The notes under the pieces were generated by a model. That model saw only the letters and a list, made by a program, of their open reading frames with translations, searched no databases and had not been told where the DNA came from. Both the position numbers and the translations under genes were made by a program. This document shows positions 1-10,234 of a stretch of 64,000 nt of DNA, in pieces (positions within the stretch are counted from its first letter, which is position 1; each line of letters starts with the position of its first letter). Origin of the DNA: Vanessa cardui (lineage: Eukaryota > Arthropoda > Insecta > Lepidoptera > Nymphalidae); the NCBI RefSeq assembly GCF_905220365.1, contig NC_061151.1, positions 6,318,197 to 6,382,196 on the forward strand, in the 5' to 3' direction.

Positions 1-605
1 AAGAAGAACTTTATTAATTAATATCACGCTTCTTACCTGACCATATTTGTTGTCAAAGTGACTGGATAAAATATTAATTGTAAATTGAATTTGAAAGCCG
101 TCACGAACAAACTTCATTGATTGTTAACCATATTTTTTATTTATTCATCATTGTGTTTACTTCGAAACTCAAGTTCAAGGAATATTGATCTGATGGGAAA
201 TTAATTTTATCGAGTATAATGCGCTAGTTTTAACTATGTAATGAACGGGCTAGTGTAATTCATTAAGTAAATAATATTTTATTGAGATTTTTTAAAGTAG
301 GTTTTAAAAATTACCTTTACACGACTTCAAGCTCAGGAAAAGACTAATTATACAACTTCTAAACGACGTTTCATTTTATGTCATTATTGGATTTGTAAAT
401 ATTCCGCTATAGAAAACGAAATTAGAGTTCAGTTTAGTATTTGTCAAGTGTTATTTTATATAACTATTTAGTATTTATTGGTTCAGCTTTGATAAAAAAA
501 AATTATACGTGATATAATAGATCAGTGTTTATGCCCATTTTTTTTCGGCACTAAGTCGAATAACAGAATAAAACGACTTCTATACAACGCTTATACAATT
601 ATTGG
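1..605. other. AT-rich left flank, no gene seen
   Basis: This AT-rich stretch has no long open frame, splice-like exon or recognisable RNA gene. It is single-copy within the window and lies outside the tandem array that begins at 810. Confidence 0.6.
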
Positions 606-809
606 TTGCGTAATTCCTTCATATATTATCGAATATCTCTTACTGTTCCTCGCAAACATCCCCGAAGTTACATAACAAAAATATTCCATACTCCTATCAC
701 GAAAACTCGTCTTGGAAAACTGGCTCCGATAGTGCGCATATGTGCTCGACATAATGAATTGACAAAAGTTATACATGGCATTGACATCTTTCATGATAGC
801 TTAATTAGT
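606..809 (+). pseudogene. C-terminal fragment of a non-LTR retrotransposon ORF2
   Basis: The open frame reads through residues such as TKTRLGKLAPIVRICARHNE and GIDIFHDSL. This resembles the C-terminal tail after the reverse transcriptase of LINE ORF2 proteins. It is similar in layout to, but clearly diverged from, the LINE tail inside each array unit (compare YRTNVGKFSTLIRCMRSYNE). No upstream RT domain is present. The frame is cut exactly where array sequence begins at 810, and the rest of the computed open frame past that point is a chimera with HPat exon DNA. This is seen in sequence; the family assignment below 'LINE' is uncertain. Confidence 0.55.
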
Positions 810-845
810 CAGCGCGCGCAGCACGCGCGCCCACAGCGGCCGCAG
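810..845 (-). pseudogene. HPat exon 15 scrap at the array's outer edge
   Basis: Thirty-six bases match the interior of HPat exon 15 (35947-35982) up to the recurrent junction. On the outer side they abut a LINE fragment, so this is the truncated remains of a further unit. It has no splice donor and no reading-frame continuity, and is a pure breakpoint relic. Confidence 0.8.
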
Positions 846-890
846 CCGGCGGCGCCTGCAACGCCGACGCGCCCGACGGTAAGCACTGTC

Positions 891-1108
891 CTCCGCGGTG
901 TCGAGTGGCGCGTCGGCTGTGCGCCGGCTTACATGGGTACGCCACTCCCCCCGAGTCGCTGTAGAGAAACATTCGTTACTTTTCAATGCTGTCTTGTGAT
1001 GGCGTTTGTGGTACCATCGTTACTTCTCATTACACAACAGGTGCTTTATATAGCTACTTACATTGGGATCGGAGTCAGGTTATGTTGTCCAATATTTATT
1101 ATTACATT
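891..1108 (+). mobile_element. tRNA-like SINE (family 3), unit 1 copy
   Basis: The sequence matches the SINE at 39408-39650: a tRNA-like head (CGAGTGG box, CATGGGTACGCCACTCC) and a body containing GGTACCATCGTTACTTCT and CTTACATTGGGATC. The B-box region has been lost in array copies. It starts about 45 bp after the exon junction. Equivalent copies lie at about 7959-8181, 14957-15177, 21994-22216 and 28989-29209. Confidence 0.7.
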
Positions 1109-1413
1109 ATACAAAATACATACTTTAATATTCCACTCAACTTTGTTCGCTGTATGTTAAATCCTCAGTTTCGATAAGAGCTAAAAACTAAACACCATAA
1201 TGACCATACTTCCGATCAAATCGACGTTTTCGCGAATCATTCATGAATACCACAGATTACACAGATACACTAGAGCTTATTTAGGATTACAATGTAGAGC
1301 CTCGTTACTCCAAGCTCAAAGTTGTTTAGTTGTCTTTATATCTGTTAAAAAAAGTAATGTCTGAATTCGAATATTAAAACCAACTCATTTTATACCGAGT
1401 TAGGCCATCTCTT

Positions 1414-3213
1414 GAGCTGAGATGGTTTGATGGCCCAGTGGTTGGAACGCGTGCATCTTAACCGATGATTTCGGGTTCAAGCCCACGCAAGCACCACTAT
1501 ACTATATGTATGTGCTTAATCCGCTCGCCTATGGAACTCTCTTCCAGACAATATTTTCCATAATAATGTTACAATAAGTTCGTTTAAAATCAGAATTAAG
1601 CAAGCTATTATAACGTTGTATCGTTCCCTGATTCGTAGTGTTTCAGAATATGCATCACCAGTTTGGAGTCCAAGTTACAAAATTTATAAAAGTCGCATTG
1701 AAAAAATTCAACAGGGTTTTACAAGATTTTAGCATGTAAAGACAGGCGCTGTCCATATCGAGCAGACTATGTGACACGTTTAAAATACTTTAAGCTAGAT
1801 ACATTGGAGAAACGACGGTCTCTGAACGATTTAATGTTTTTACACAAGCTCATTCACAACTCCATAGACTCTCCAAGGCTACTTTCTCAAATAAATTTAT
1901 ATGTTCCGAAAACCATTCCTCGATATCCAATTAAAAGCACCTTCGCCATTCCTAGATATCGCACAAATGTTGGAAAATTTTCGACATTAATTCGTTGTAT
2001 GAGATCCTACAATGAACTTGACTCCCATGTCATCGACATATACGAACTAAGTAGTGATAGTTTTAAGAAAAATTTAAATACTGTTTTAGTTAGTAATTAA
2101 TATTTAATATTTAAAAATATTAGTGTTATTGGTAAGTCAAATAATTATAATATCCTTTTTGTTATCAAAGATTGTTTGTTATCCTATTGTATTGATATTT
2201 TTTTTTGTTTAAAGTTTATTCTCACAGATTTTATTAAATGTTTGAGTGTAGTGTTTAGTCACCTTTGTTAACATCTAAGTTGTAAAATGTAAATACCAGT
2301 AATGGTGTATCACACTGTACAAGTTTTCTTTTGTTGTTTTTCCTAAATATGATTTGTGAATATGCCGATGGTATTTCTAAAGCAATAAATAAATAAATAA
2401 ACACTTTCTTTCCACTTAAGTTTAATTTATTTTATATGTATGTATACATATATATATTTTTTTTGTATCTATATAAGTTGAATGTATTTATTTGTATTTA
2501 GTGTGTAATATATTCATTTATCGTTAAGTCTACTTCAATTTTATAATATAAAATAATTGATATTGTACCTACACCATAAATATGTATTACAAATAATCTC
2601 CACTAGATTCAGAGTTTCTGGAAGAGATCTCTTGTTAGAGATAAGTTATCCCTTTGTACACATTTTTCATTAACATAATTTTCTGTATACTCTGTTGGTA
2701 CATAAATAAATAAATTTTTATTAAAATTTTTATAAAAAATTATTTTAAATATATTAAAATTTTTTTTTGAATAAATTTCTTAATTTTCATTGATCATATT
2801 ATTATTTTGCTCAATGTCATCAATTTTTATATTTTAATTTTAATCTGTGGTTTCTATTTTGGCCAACGTGTGTTTATATCTACGTTTTATTCTTCTTAGC
2901 TCCAAATGAACTTGTAATCGGTGGAAACTTAATCGGTTTATGTATTTATTTTTGTATGAATTATTTTCAATTGATTGACTGTAATACTGTTTGTTTCCCA
3001 ATAAACAAATAAACAAACAAATAAATAATTCATGTCGTGCGTCGTGTACATCATGACGAAACCTGCATGTGTGTAATTTCATCAAATTCTGCCACATGTG
3101 CATTCCACTAACCAGCTTTGGAACAGCGAGGTGGTATATGTTCCATACCCTTTCCTTAATGGAAGAGGAGTCCTTAGCCTAGAAATGGGAAATTTACAGG
3201 CTGTTACTACATT
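1414..3213 (+). mobile_element. LINE 3' fragments nested in a SINE, unit 1
   Basis: A family-1 SINE (head with A box TGGCCCAGTGG and B box GGTTCAAGCC) is split. The head ends at about 1520 (TGTGCTTAAT) and the tail resumes at about 3028 (CATCATGACGAAACCTGCAT). Between them lie a 5'-truncated LINE tail ending in AATAAATAAATAAA (about 2385) and a second LINE-like 3' end (GGAAGAGATCTCTTGTTAG). In other units the same composite is shorter, because unit 1 has the extra ~310 bp. Confidence 0.72.
1621..2100 (+). pseudogene. LINE ORF2 C-terminus, unit 1
   Basis: The frame encodes the post-RT region of a non-LTR retrotransposon (SPVWSPSYKIYKSRIEKIQ, DTLEKRRSLNDLMFL, YRTNVGKFSTLIRCMRSYNE). It is broken near 1730, where the run in ACAAGATTTTAGC is one T shorter than in units 2-5, so only the part from 1771 is in frame. 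There is no catalytic RT core, so it is a 5'-truncated dead insert. A CR1/L2-like group is likely, but the clade is not certain. Confidence 0.7.
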
Positions 3214-6200
3214 TTACACTGAAACTTTCTACCTTTTGATAAATCATGAGCTCTCTATCCTAAAGCATCCTGTTCCGACAGGTTTTCAAATATTCACTTC
3301 AATCAGGGTACCAGGCGCAATAAAACACATATATACTATAAACAAATTGCATTTTAATTATTTTACTGATAAAAAAAAAAACTAAAAACTACCAATAGAT
3401 AGTAAAAAAATTAACTCCACCAGCGATTAAACGAAACACGTTTTAAAAATAAATGTTGTGATAACAAATGATCGTATAACTAACAATTTACAATGCCAAC
3501 AACTTATCTGCAGCGAAAATTGAGACGCCATCTTGAAATGTCACTCCGTCAAGCACTTGTCTTTCGTATTTATAGTTTAAATTATTTATTTTGGCAACAA
3601 TTTCAAATGTTATGCATTGTTCATAGCATCACTAAATTCAATCCAGATAAGTTTCTTGGCTTCTAACTGAATTGGCAGTTGATTTTATAAACTTCAACGT
3701 TTAAGATTTCCGCGTGTTAAGTTAGCAATGTCATTTTGACATACATTTTGGCGCGCAAAAATCTTTTGACAATAAATTGCAATAATATATTAAATTTTAA
3801 GATTCGTTTAAGGCGGGAATTCGAAACATACACCCAAACGAGTTCCAGTATAACTAATATAATTATTAAATTAATATAATTTATACTTACATCTTAAGAT
3901 ATCTCGAGAACTTGGAACAAAGATAATTAAAACAATTTTTTAATATTATTACGATGTTTAGTTGGCCGAGCTCGTCCAACCACAGATAAAAAAACACGTA
4001 TTTTAAAATTTCACATCCTTGTCAATATTCTCGAGACATCTTAATAATAAAAAAATATATATAAATTACATTAATTGTAATAAAATATTTATACTTATAT
4101 ATGACTTGCAAATTAAGTGTATACATGTGAAATTCCCGCCTTATATATTAATAATAAGTGCGTTAAGCGAACCATTCTGCCATTCGACGTTAGTCATTAG
4201 TTCCAAGATAGAAAACGACGAGCAATATATTATCATCATCCCATTGAGGCATATCAGTAAACACATAAAAAATCCAGTGCAATCTGAGGGATCAGCTGTT
4301 AGCGAAACTGGTTTAAACCGGTTCGATTTGGTGTATACTGTATTTAAATCATTGTAACCGGTTAAAATCGGTTTAATTTGGATTGTGTTTTGTTTGGATA
4401 TAAGCAAATAGATTATCTGTCGTTGCGACTCGCTTTCTGATGTGTGTATGTACGTTATAGACACGAATATTAACTGACTCAGTTTCACTTATGTCATATA
4501 TATAAACACATTACGAGGCCGTGACGTGGCACATAATATATTGTTATATACTGGCGGAGACTTAAGTCTACTCCTTGGTCATAAGGAACAGGTCTCACTA
4601 AACTTGTCGAGAAGTCTTCGATAGCGAAACTGGATTAGTTAATAAAATAATGTAAATAACTCCAACACCTACCATAGGATAAATTTTGTGCTTGCATTGC
4701 AAAAACGTCCCGCAAACGGTCTGCCGTCATCCATTTACAGTTAATTTAGGTTAGTTAAGATATTAAATAAATCGTTAATTATGATCTGCAGTAAATATTT
4801 AATGAAGTTAATTTAAAAAAAAAAACTTATAATGTTATGGAATATAAAAAGTGTAAAAGAGATACAAACACGAGCTCAGCTGTCCGCTTTAGTCCAAGCG
4901 AGATGAATCCAGTTCAATCCGGTTTTTACTTTTTAAACTACGTTGCAAACAGTTGTGATGAACATATATTATATTTATGATAGAAAACGGGTTAATTTTA
5001 AACATAGACAATACAGAGTTCCACAGACTAAACAACGATATACCCTAAATGAGACAATGAATATTAATATATAAAATACAAATTCACATAACATAAAACA
5101 AATATTGAGATGTGACTTTGTTTTGAGGACTGATTTTTTCCTACGAAATACGATTTTTAATATTAACCAATGGGCGATCACAGATTAATTAAGACGAAAA
5201 AAAAAAACAATGAAACGAAAAAGTCAGTCCTATATTATTTTTATCCAAGAATTTTTATGGAATACAAACATATTCTCTCCATATTACAAAATTCAATGGA
5301 TCTTTTTTTTATTTAGTATAGCAACCCCGTTATCGATTTAAAAAAAAGCAATATTTGTCTCTTTTTCTTTAAATAAAAAGCTTCAATTCTAGTGTTATAT
5401 TTCTTAATATTTACAGATGCGTGATTAAAATATAAATTCATATAGTATTATCATGGTCAGTGTTGCCAGGCTTTGTAACGTCAGAATCAATACTTGACGA
5501 ATTCAAGAAATCCTCGACGTTGACTGTACAAAGTTGCATCGAAAATAACACAACATATTCTATTAATAACGAGATAAATCTAAAAATCGTTTGTACTTGG
5601 GATTTTCTTTTAATTTTATAACCCAATAGATATACTTTACTAGATAAAAATCTTCATTAATTTCTTTCCTATCAAAAAATCCAACGTCGAAGATTCAAAA
5701 CCTGACAACACGTAGACGGTGTTACCATCTTAAAATAATAAAAGCTTTTCAGTATTGCCATTCTTTGCTAAACTAATATCAGAATGACGTATCAATAACA
5801 GAGCGGAAAATAAGCAATTTTTTCTTTTAATAATTAAAGATTTATAATTTTCGAACAATCTCACCAAAATAAAAACATACAGTTTAATTACATACATTAC
5901 ATTTACAAAATTGCTTACATTCGACTCCTAAGACATACATACACCTAATATAATTAGTAATTACACATTGAATATACAATTGATAGAAATTACCTACTTT
6001 ATCGGTTTACAAAAAAAAAATATTTATTTTCAATCTTTTTTACACATCAAGAAATTTATACTTTTCGTTTGTCATTCAATAATTATGTAAAATTTCTCGT
6101 TTCCTTAACAAAAACAAACCGCGAAATCTAGTCAACGTAAAGAGATAATCTTTGATTCCACAATAGCAGTCATCCGATATTGAACTTTAAAATCAATCGC

Positions 6201-6774
6201 ATAGAGTACAAATCAGCACGTACCTAATATCTACAATTTATACAAGACCGTAAGAAGAATGTCGCTAAAATAATTCATTTATACAAATATATAACTGGCG
6301 GAGCGGGTCGGTCGGCCGAGCGCGTACAGTCGCCGACGCCTCGCGAGCGCTGCGCTTGACACTGTGAGTGCAGCGCGACGCGACTCGGCTCGCATCGGCG
6401 ACAGTCGCACAGCCGATCGCAGCCGAACGGAGCGCGCCGTCCCAAACCATCGATATTCATTTCTCATGCGAATATGATCTTTGCACAAACGCAATAACGT
6501 GTAATATCATATGACCTAATATATTCGTCAATTCGACGCGTCGCTTTACACACTCGCTGTCTCGGGTCGAGCTGACGCGAGAGTCTACAGCGACGGATAG
6601 CGTCGAGTGGCGCGATAGGGAGCTGTCTCTATTGGTTGTGTGAATCTAAGTCGTGTCGCACTACAATTCCCTATAGAATAAGAAATAAATTCAACTCCCG
6701 TCAGTCCAACAGTCAACTCCAGCACTCGACCGACCCGCCCAGCCCCGTGGCGCGTAACACACCCCGGGCGAACA

Positions 6775-7913
6775 TCAACACAAATGCTGGACCAGCTGCC
6801 CGCAGACGTCCGTCTTCGTCAGCTCGAAGTCCGCCGCCTTACCTCGCTGCAAGATCTCTATCGTCGACCTGGACTCCAGCTGCTTGATGTGATGCAGGAC
6901 CTTCGCTTCGGGGAGGGGTTGTATGGGCTTCGCGACGATGAGGGTCGTGTTCTTGAGCGCCCTCGCGAGGCTCTTGAGGAACTTGTACCACTGCCTCTCG
7001 TTGGCGGTCGCTTCGGGCGTGTTCACGAGGACGATGGCGCGCTCCATCAGCGCGCAGACGCAGCTCAGGGTCAGCTGGAAGTCAAATAATACGTTTGAAA
7101 TTGCTGTTTTAGTGATAAGGTCGCCTCTTGTCCATCTTTATTAATCGTATCTAAATGATTAATTTATTGGTTTATAAGATTTAATTTTGATTTAAAACAT
7201 AATTCGAGATAATTTATCAAGATGATCAAGGTTAACAAATCAACTCCATATTTACTAATATTATAAATTCAAAATTGAGTCTGTATATAGCAAGTATATG
7301 TTTGTTAAATTTTACGTTTTATAATTAAACGTTTTATATTAAATATCATAGAAATTTGCATAAACGTTTTCAAGTCACGTGACAGATTAAAAAAAAAAAC
7401 AGATTAAAAAAGCATTGCATTTTTATTTATGGACACTTTATTTTTTGCATTGTCAAATAGCCTATAAAAAATAATGAAAATCTGTATGGACATTGTCAAG
7501 GACACATAAGGCATAACTAACAAATGACATTAGTTATATATAATTCTTGAATATCATATAGGAAACGTTAGATCATCGGGCAAACTTACAGAAGTAGTCA
7601 ACACGTGGGGGGTCCTCGCCGGGTCCAAGGCTTCGGAGAGGAAGCTGCATGATTCTATAACCGCAGACCAGCCTGATGTGCTCTGAATGTAGCTGTGGAT
7701 GATAATGGTCTATATTTTATGTCAATATCCTTTGAAACACTTATGGAAGTACTGTTTCTACTGCACTGGCTCAGCAAACACAGTGAGGCTACGTATTGCG
7801 AGCGGGTCGGGTGCGTACCGGCGGTAGTGGTGCGCGAGCGCGGCCAGGCCGCCGTCGTCGCGGCGCGCGGCGGGCGCCAGCGCGCGCAGCACGCGCGCCC
7901 ACAGCGGCCGCAG
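6775..7913 (-). pseudogene. HPat exons 17, 16 and partial 15, unit 1
   Basis: Exon 17 copy is 6775-7074, exon 16 copy 7590-7692 and the 3' 95 nt of exon 15 is 7819-7913. Acceptors (CCACAG, TTCCAG), the donor GTAAGT after exon 16 and the TGA stop are all kept. The encoded residues are identical to the intact gene. Exon 16 has silent changes in a His and a Glu codon. Exon 15 lacks its 5' part and acceptor, so the unit cannot be a stand-alone gene. Its exons could only serve as distant alternative 3' exons of HPat, or be non-functional. Confidence 0.85.
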
Positions 7914-7958
7914 CCGGCGGCGCCTGCAACGCCGACGCGCCCGACGGTAAGCACTGTC

Positions 7959-8181
7959 CTCCGCGGTGTCGAGTGGCGCGTCGGCTGTGCGCCGGCTTAC
8001 ATGGGTACGCCACTCCCCCCGAGTCGCTGTAGAAAGACATTCATTACTTTTCAATGCTGTCTCGTGATGGCGTTTGTGGTACCATCGTTACTTCTCATTA
8101 CACAACAGCTGCTTTAGCTACTTACATTGGGGTCAGAGTCAGGTACGTTATGTTGTCCAATATTTATTATTACATTATTCA
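7959..8181 (+). mobile_element. tRNA-like SINE (family 3), unit 2 copy
   Basis: This is the same element as at 891-1108 and is interrupted downstream by the RTE insertion at about 8190. The preceding ~45 bp of GC-rich junction DNA is present in every unit. Confidence 0.68.
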
Positions 8182-8189
8182 AAATACTA

Positions 8190-8535
8190 TACTATGTGTG
8201 TTATATCTTGTTAATCATAATTATTATCAATATCATTTACTTTATTTATTTATTTTATATTTGTGTGTATCTTATTCGTGTATGTATATATAGTTGTTAT
8301 GTATGTATGTATATTTATTGTGTATTTATATTGCTTTGTTGTGATTTATTTTGCACTAGCCCGTTGAGTTTACAAGCTTCTTGCTTTAGGGTCGTCTGGT
8401 AGAGATCACTGTTCAGTGATAAGACCGCCCTTTGCACGCTTTGTATGTTAGTGTTAAGTTTGCTTCTTGCTGTATCTGTGTGATTTTCTTTGATTGTATT
8501 ATGTGTGCAATAAAGTTATTTATTATTATTATTAT
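8190..8535 (+). mobile_element. RTE-type LINE 3' end, unit 2
   Basis: This short 3' fragment contains GGTCGTCTGGTAGAGATCAC, GATAAGACCGCC and TGTGTGCAATAAAG, and ends in an (ATT)n run. These features match the 3' UTR of lepidopteran RTE-group elements as I recall them. It is flanked by AAAATACT on both sides (8182-8189 and 8536-8543), a clear target-site duplication. Units 1, 3 and 5 have the empty site. Confidence 0.72.
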
Positions 8536-8739
8536 TAAAATACTCTAATATTCCACTCAACTTTGTTCGCTTTATGTTAAATCCTCAGTTTCGATAAGAG
8601 CCAAAAACTAAACACCATTGTGACCATACTTACGATTCAAGCTCAAAGTTGTTTAGTTGTCTTTATATCTGTTACAAAAGTAATTTCTGAATTCGAATAT
8701 TAAAACCAGCTCATTTTATACCGAGCTAGGCCATCTCTT

Positions 8740-10234
8740 GAGCTGAGATGGTCTGATGGCCCAGTGGTTGGAACGCGTGCGTCTTAACCGATGATTTCTG
8801 GTTCAAGCCCACGCAAGCACCACTATACTATATGTATGTGCTTAATCTGCTCGCCTATGGAACTCTCTTCCAGACAATATTATCCACAATAATGTTACAA
8901 TAAGATCGTTTAAAGTCAGAGTTAAGCAAGCTATTATAACGTTGTATCGTTCCCTGATTCGTAGTGTTTTCGAATATGCATCACCAGTTTGGAGTCCAAG
9001 TTACAAAATTTATAAAAGTCGCATTGAAAAAATTCAACAGGGTTTTACAAGATTTTTAGCATGTAAAGACAGGCGCTGTCCATATCGAGCAGACTATGTG
9101 ACACGTTTAAAATACTTTAAGCTAGATACATTGGAGAAACGACGGTCTCTGAACGATTTAATGTTTTTACACAAGCTCATTCACAACTCCATAGACTCTC
9201 CAAGGCTACTTTCTCAAATAAATTTATATGTTCCGAAAACCATTCCTCGGTATCCAATTAAAAGCACCTTCGCCATTCCTAGATATCGCACAAATGTTGG
9301 AAAATTTTCGCCATTAATTCGTTGTATGAGATCCTACAATTAACTTGACTCCCATGTCATCGACATATACGAACTAAGTAGTGATAGTTTTAAGAAAAAT
9401 TTAAATACTGTTTTAGTTAGTAATTAATATTTAAAAATATTAGTGTTATTGGTAAGTCAAATAATTATAATATCCTTTTTGTTATCAAAGATTGTTTGTT
9501 ATCCTATTGTATTGATATTTTTTTTTGTTTAAAGTTTATTCTCACAGATTTTATTAAATGTTTGAGTGTAGTGTTTAGTCACCTTTGTTAACATGTAAGT
9601 TGTAAAATGTGAAATCTAAATACCTGTAATGGTGTATCACACTGTACAAGTTTTCTTTTGTTGTTTTCCTAAATATGATTTGTGAATATGCCGATGGTAT
9701 TTCTAAAGCAATAAATAAATAAATAAACACTTTCTTTCCACTTAAGTTTAATTTATTTTATATGTATGTATACATATATATATATTTTTTGTATCTATAT
9801 AAGTTGAATGTATTTATTTGTATTTAGTGTGTAATATATTCATTTATCGTTAAGTCTATTTCAATATTATAATATAAAATAATTGATATTGTACCTACAC
9901 CGTAAATATGTATTACAAATAATCTCCACTAGATTCAGGGTTTCTGGAAGAGATCTCTTGTTAGAGATAAGTTATCCCTTTGTACACATTTTTCATTTAC
10001 ATAATTTTCTGTATACTATGTTGGTACATAAATAAATAAATAATTCAAGTCGTGCTCGGCAGTGAAGGAAAACATCATGACGAAACCTGCATGTGTGTAA
10101 TTTCATCAAATTCTGCCACATGTGCATTCCACTAACCAGCTTTGGAACAGCGAGGTGGAATATGTTCCATACCCTTTCCTTAATGGAAGAGGAGTCCTTA
10201 GCCTGGAAATGGGAAATTTACAGGCTGTTACTAC
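8740..10234 (+). mobile_element. LINE 3' fragments nested in a SINE, unit 2
   Basis: This is the same composite as in unit 1 without the extra 310 bp. The SINE head is 8740-8846, the LINE pieces about 8847-10041 and the SINE tail 10042-10234. The LINE tail has two successive TAAA-rich ends, near 9711 and 10027, suggesting two LINE 3' ends joined or nested. Confidence 0.72.
8942..9343 (+). pseudogene. LINE ORF2 C-terminus, unit 2
   Basis: This is the longest open version of the LINE fragment. In-frame residues continue upstream of the first Met back to at least 8890. It ends early because GAA (as in units 1, 3, 5) is TAA here (CCTACAATTAACTTGAC). The same stop is present in unit 4, marking the shared ancestry of B-type units. 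Confidence 0.7.

Larger units (their letters stand above)
846..7913 (-). repeat. Array unit 1 (type A)
   Basis: This is the outermost unit, 7068 bp. It lacks both the RTE insertion of units 2/4 and the MITE of units 3/5, so near 1110-1300 it is closest to the pre-insertion state. It alone carries about 310 bp at 2715-3025. That segment is an AT-rich stretch ending in AAATAAACAAACAAATAAAT, placed between the LINE tail and the SINE tail. It could be an extra insertion, or ancestral DNA lost elsewhere by recombination between ATAAATAAAT runs. Between 3215 and 6360 the DNA is AT-rich with no gene that I can support. Confidence 0.85.

Noticed and set aside
4287..4385. ACCGGTT-containing inverted motifs in the AT-rich part of each unit as a possible regulatory palindrome
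   Set aside because: The symmetry is short and imperfect, differs between units, and has no supporting context.
6265..6494. Three overlapping minus frames (61-71 aa) in the CpG-rich block, present in all units
   Set aside because: All three frames are open only because of base composition. There is no start context, splice signal or recognisable domain, and the block lies downstream of the HPat stop.
6784..7144. Plus-strand open frames such as [19 protein letters not shown], repeated every 7 kb
   Set aside because: They are the antisense of HPat exon 17; the minus frame is the one that splices in phase and matches the PAT1 family.
7655..8117. Several overlapping Arg/Ala/Pro-rich frames on both strands at each unit junction
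   Set aside because: They come from the GC-rich exon-15 fragment and junction DNA, where stop codons are rare in all frames. They are chimeras of exon, junction and SINE.
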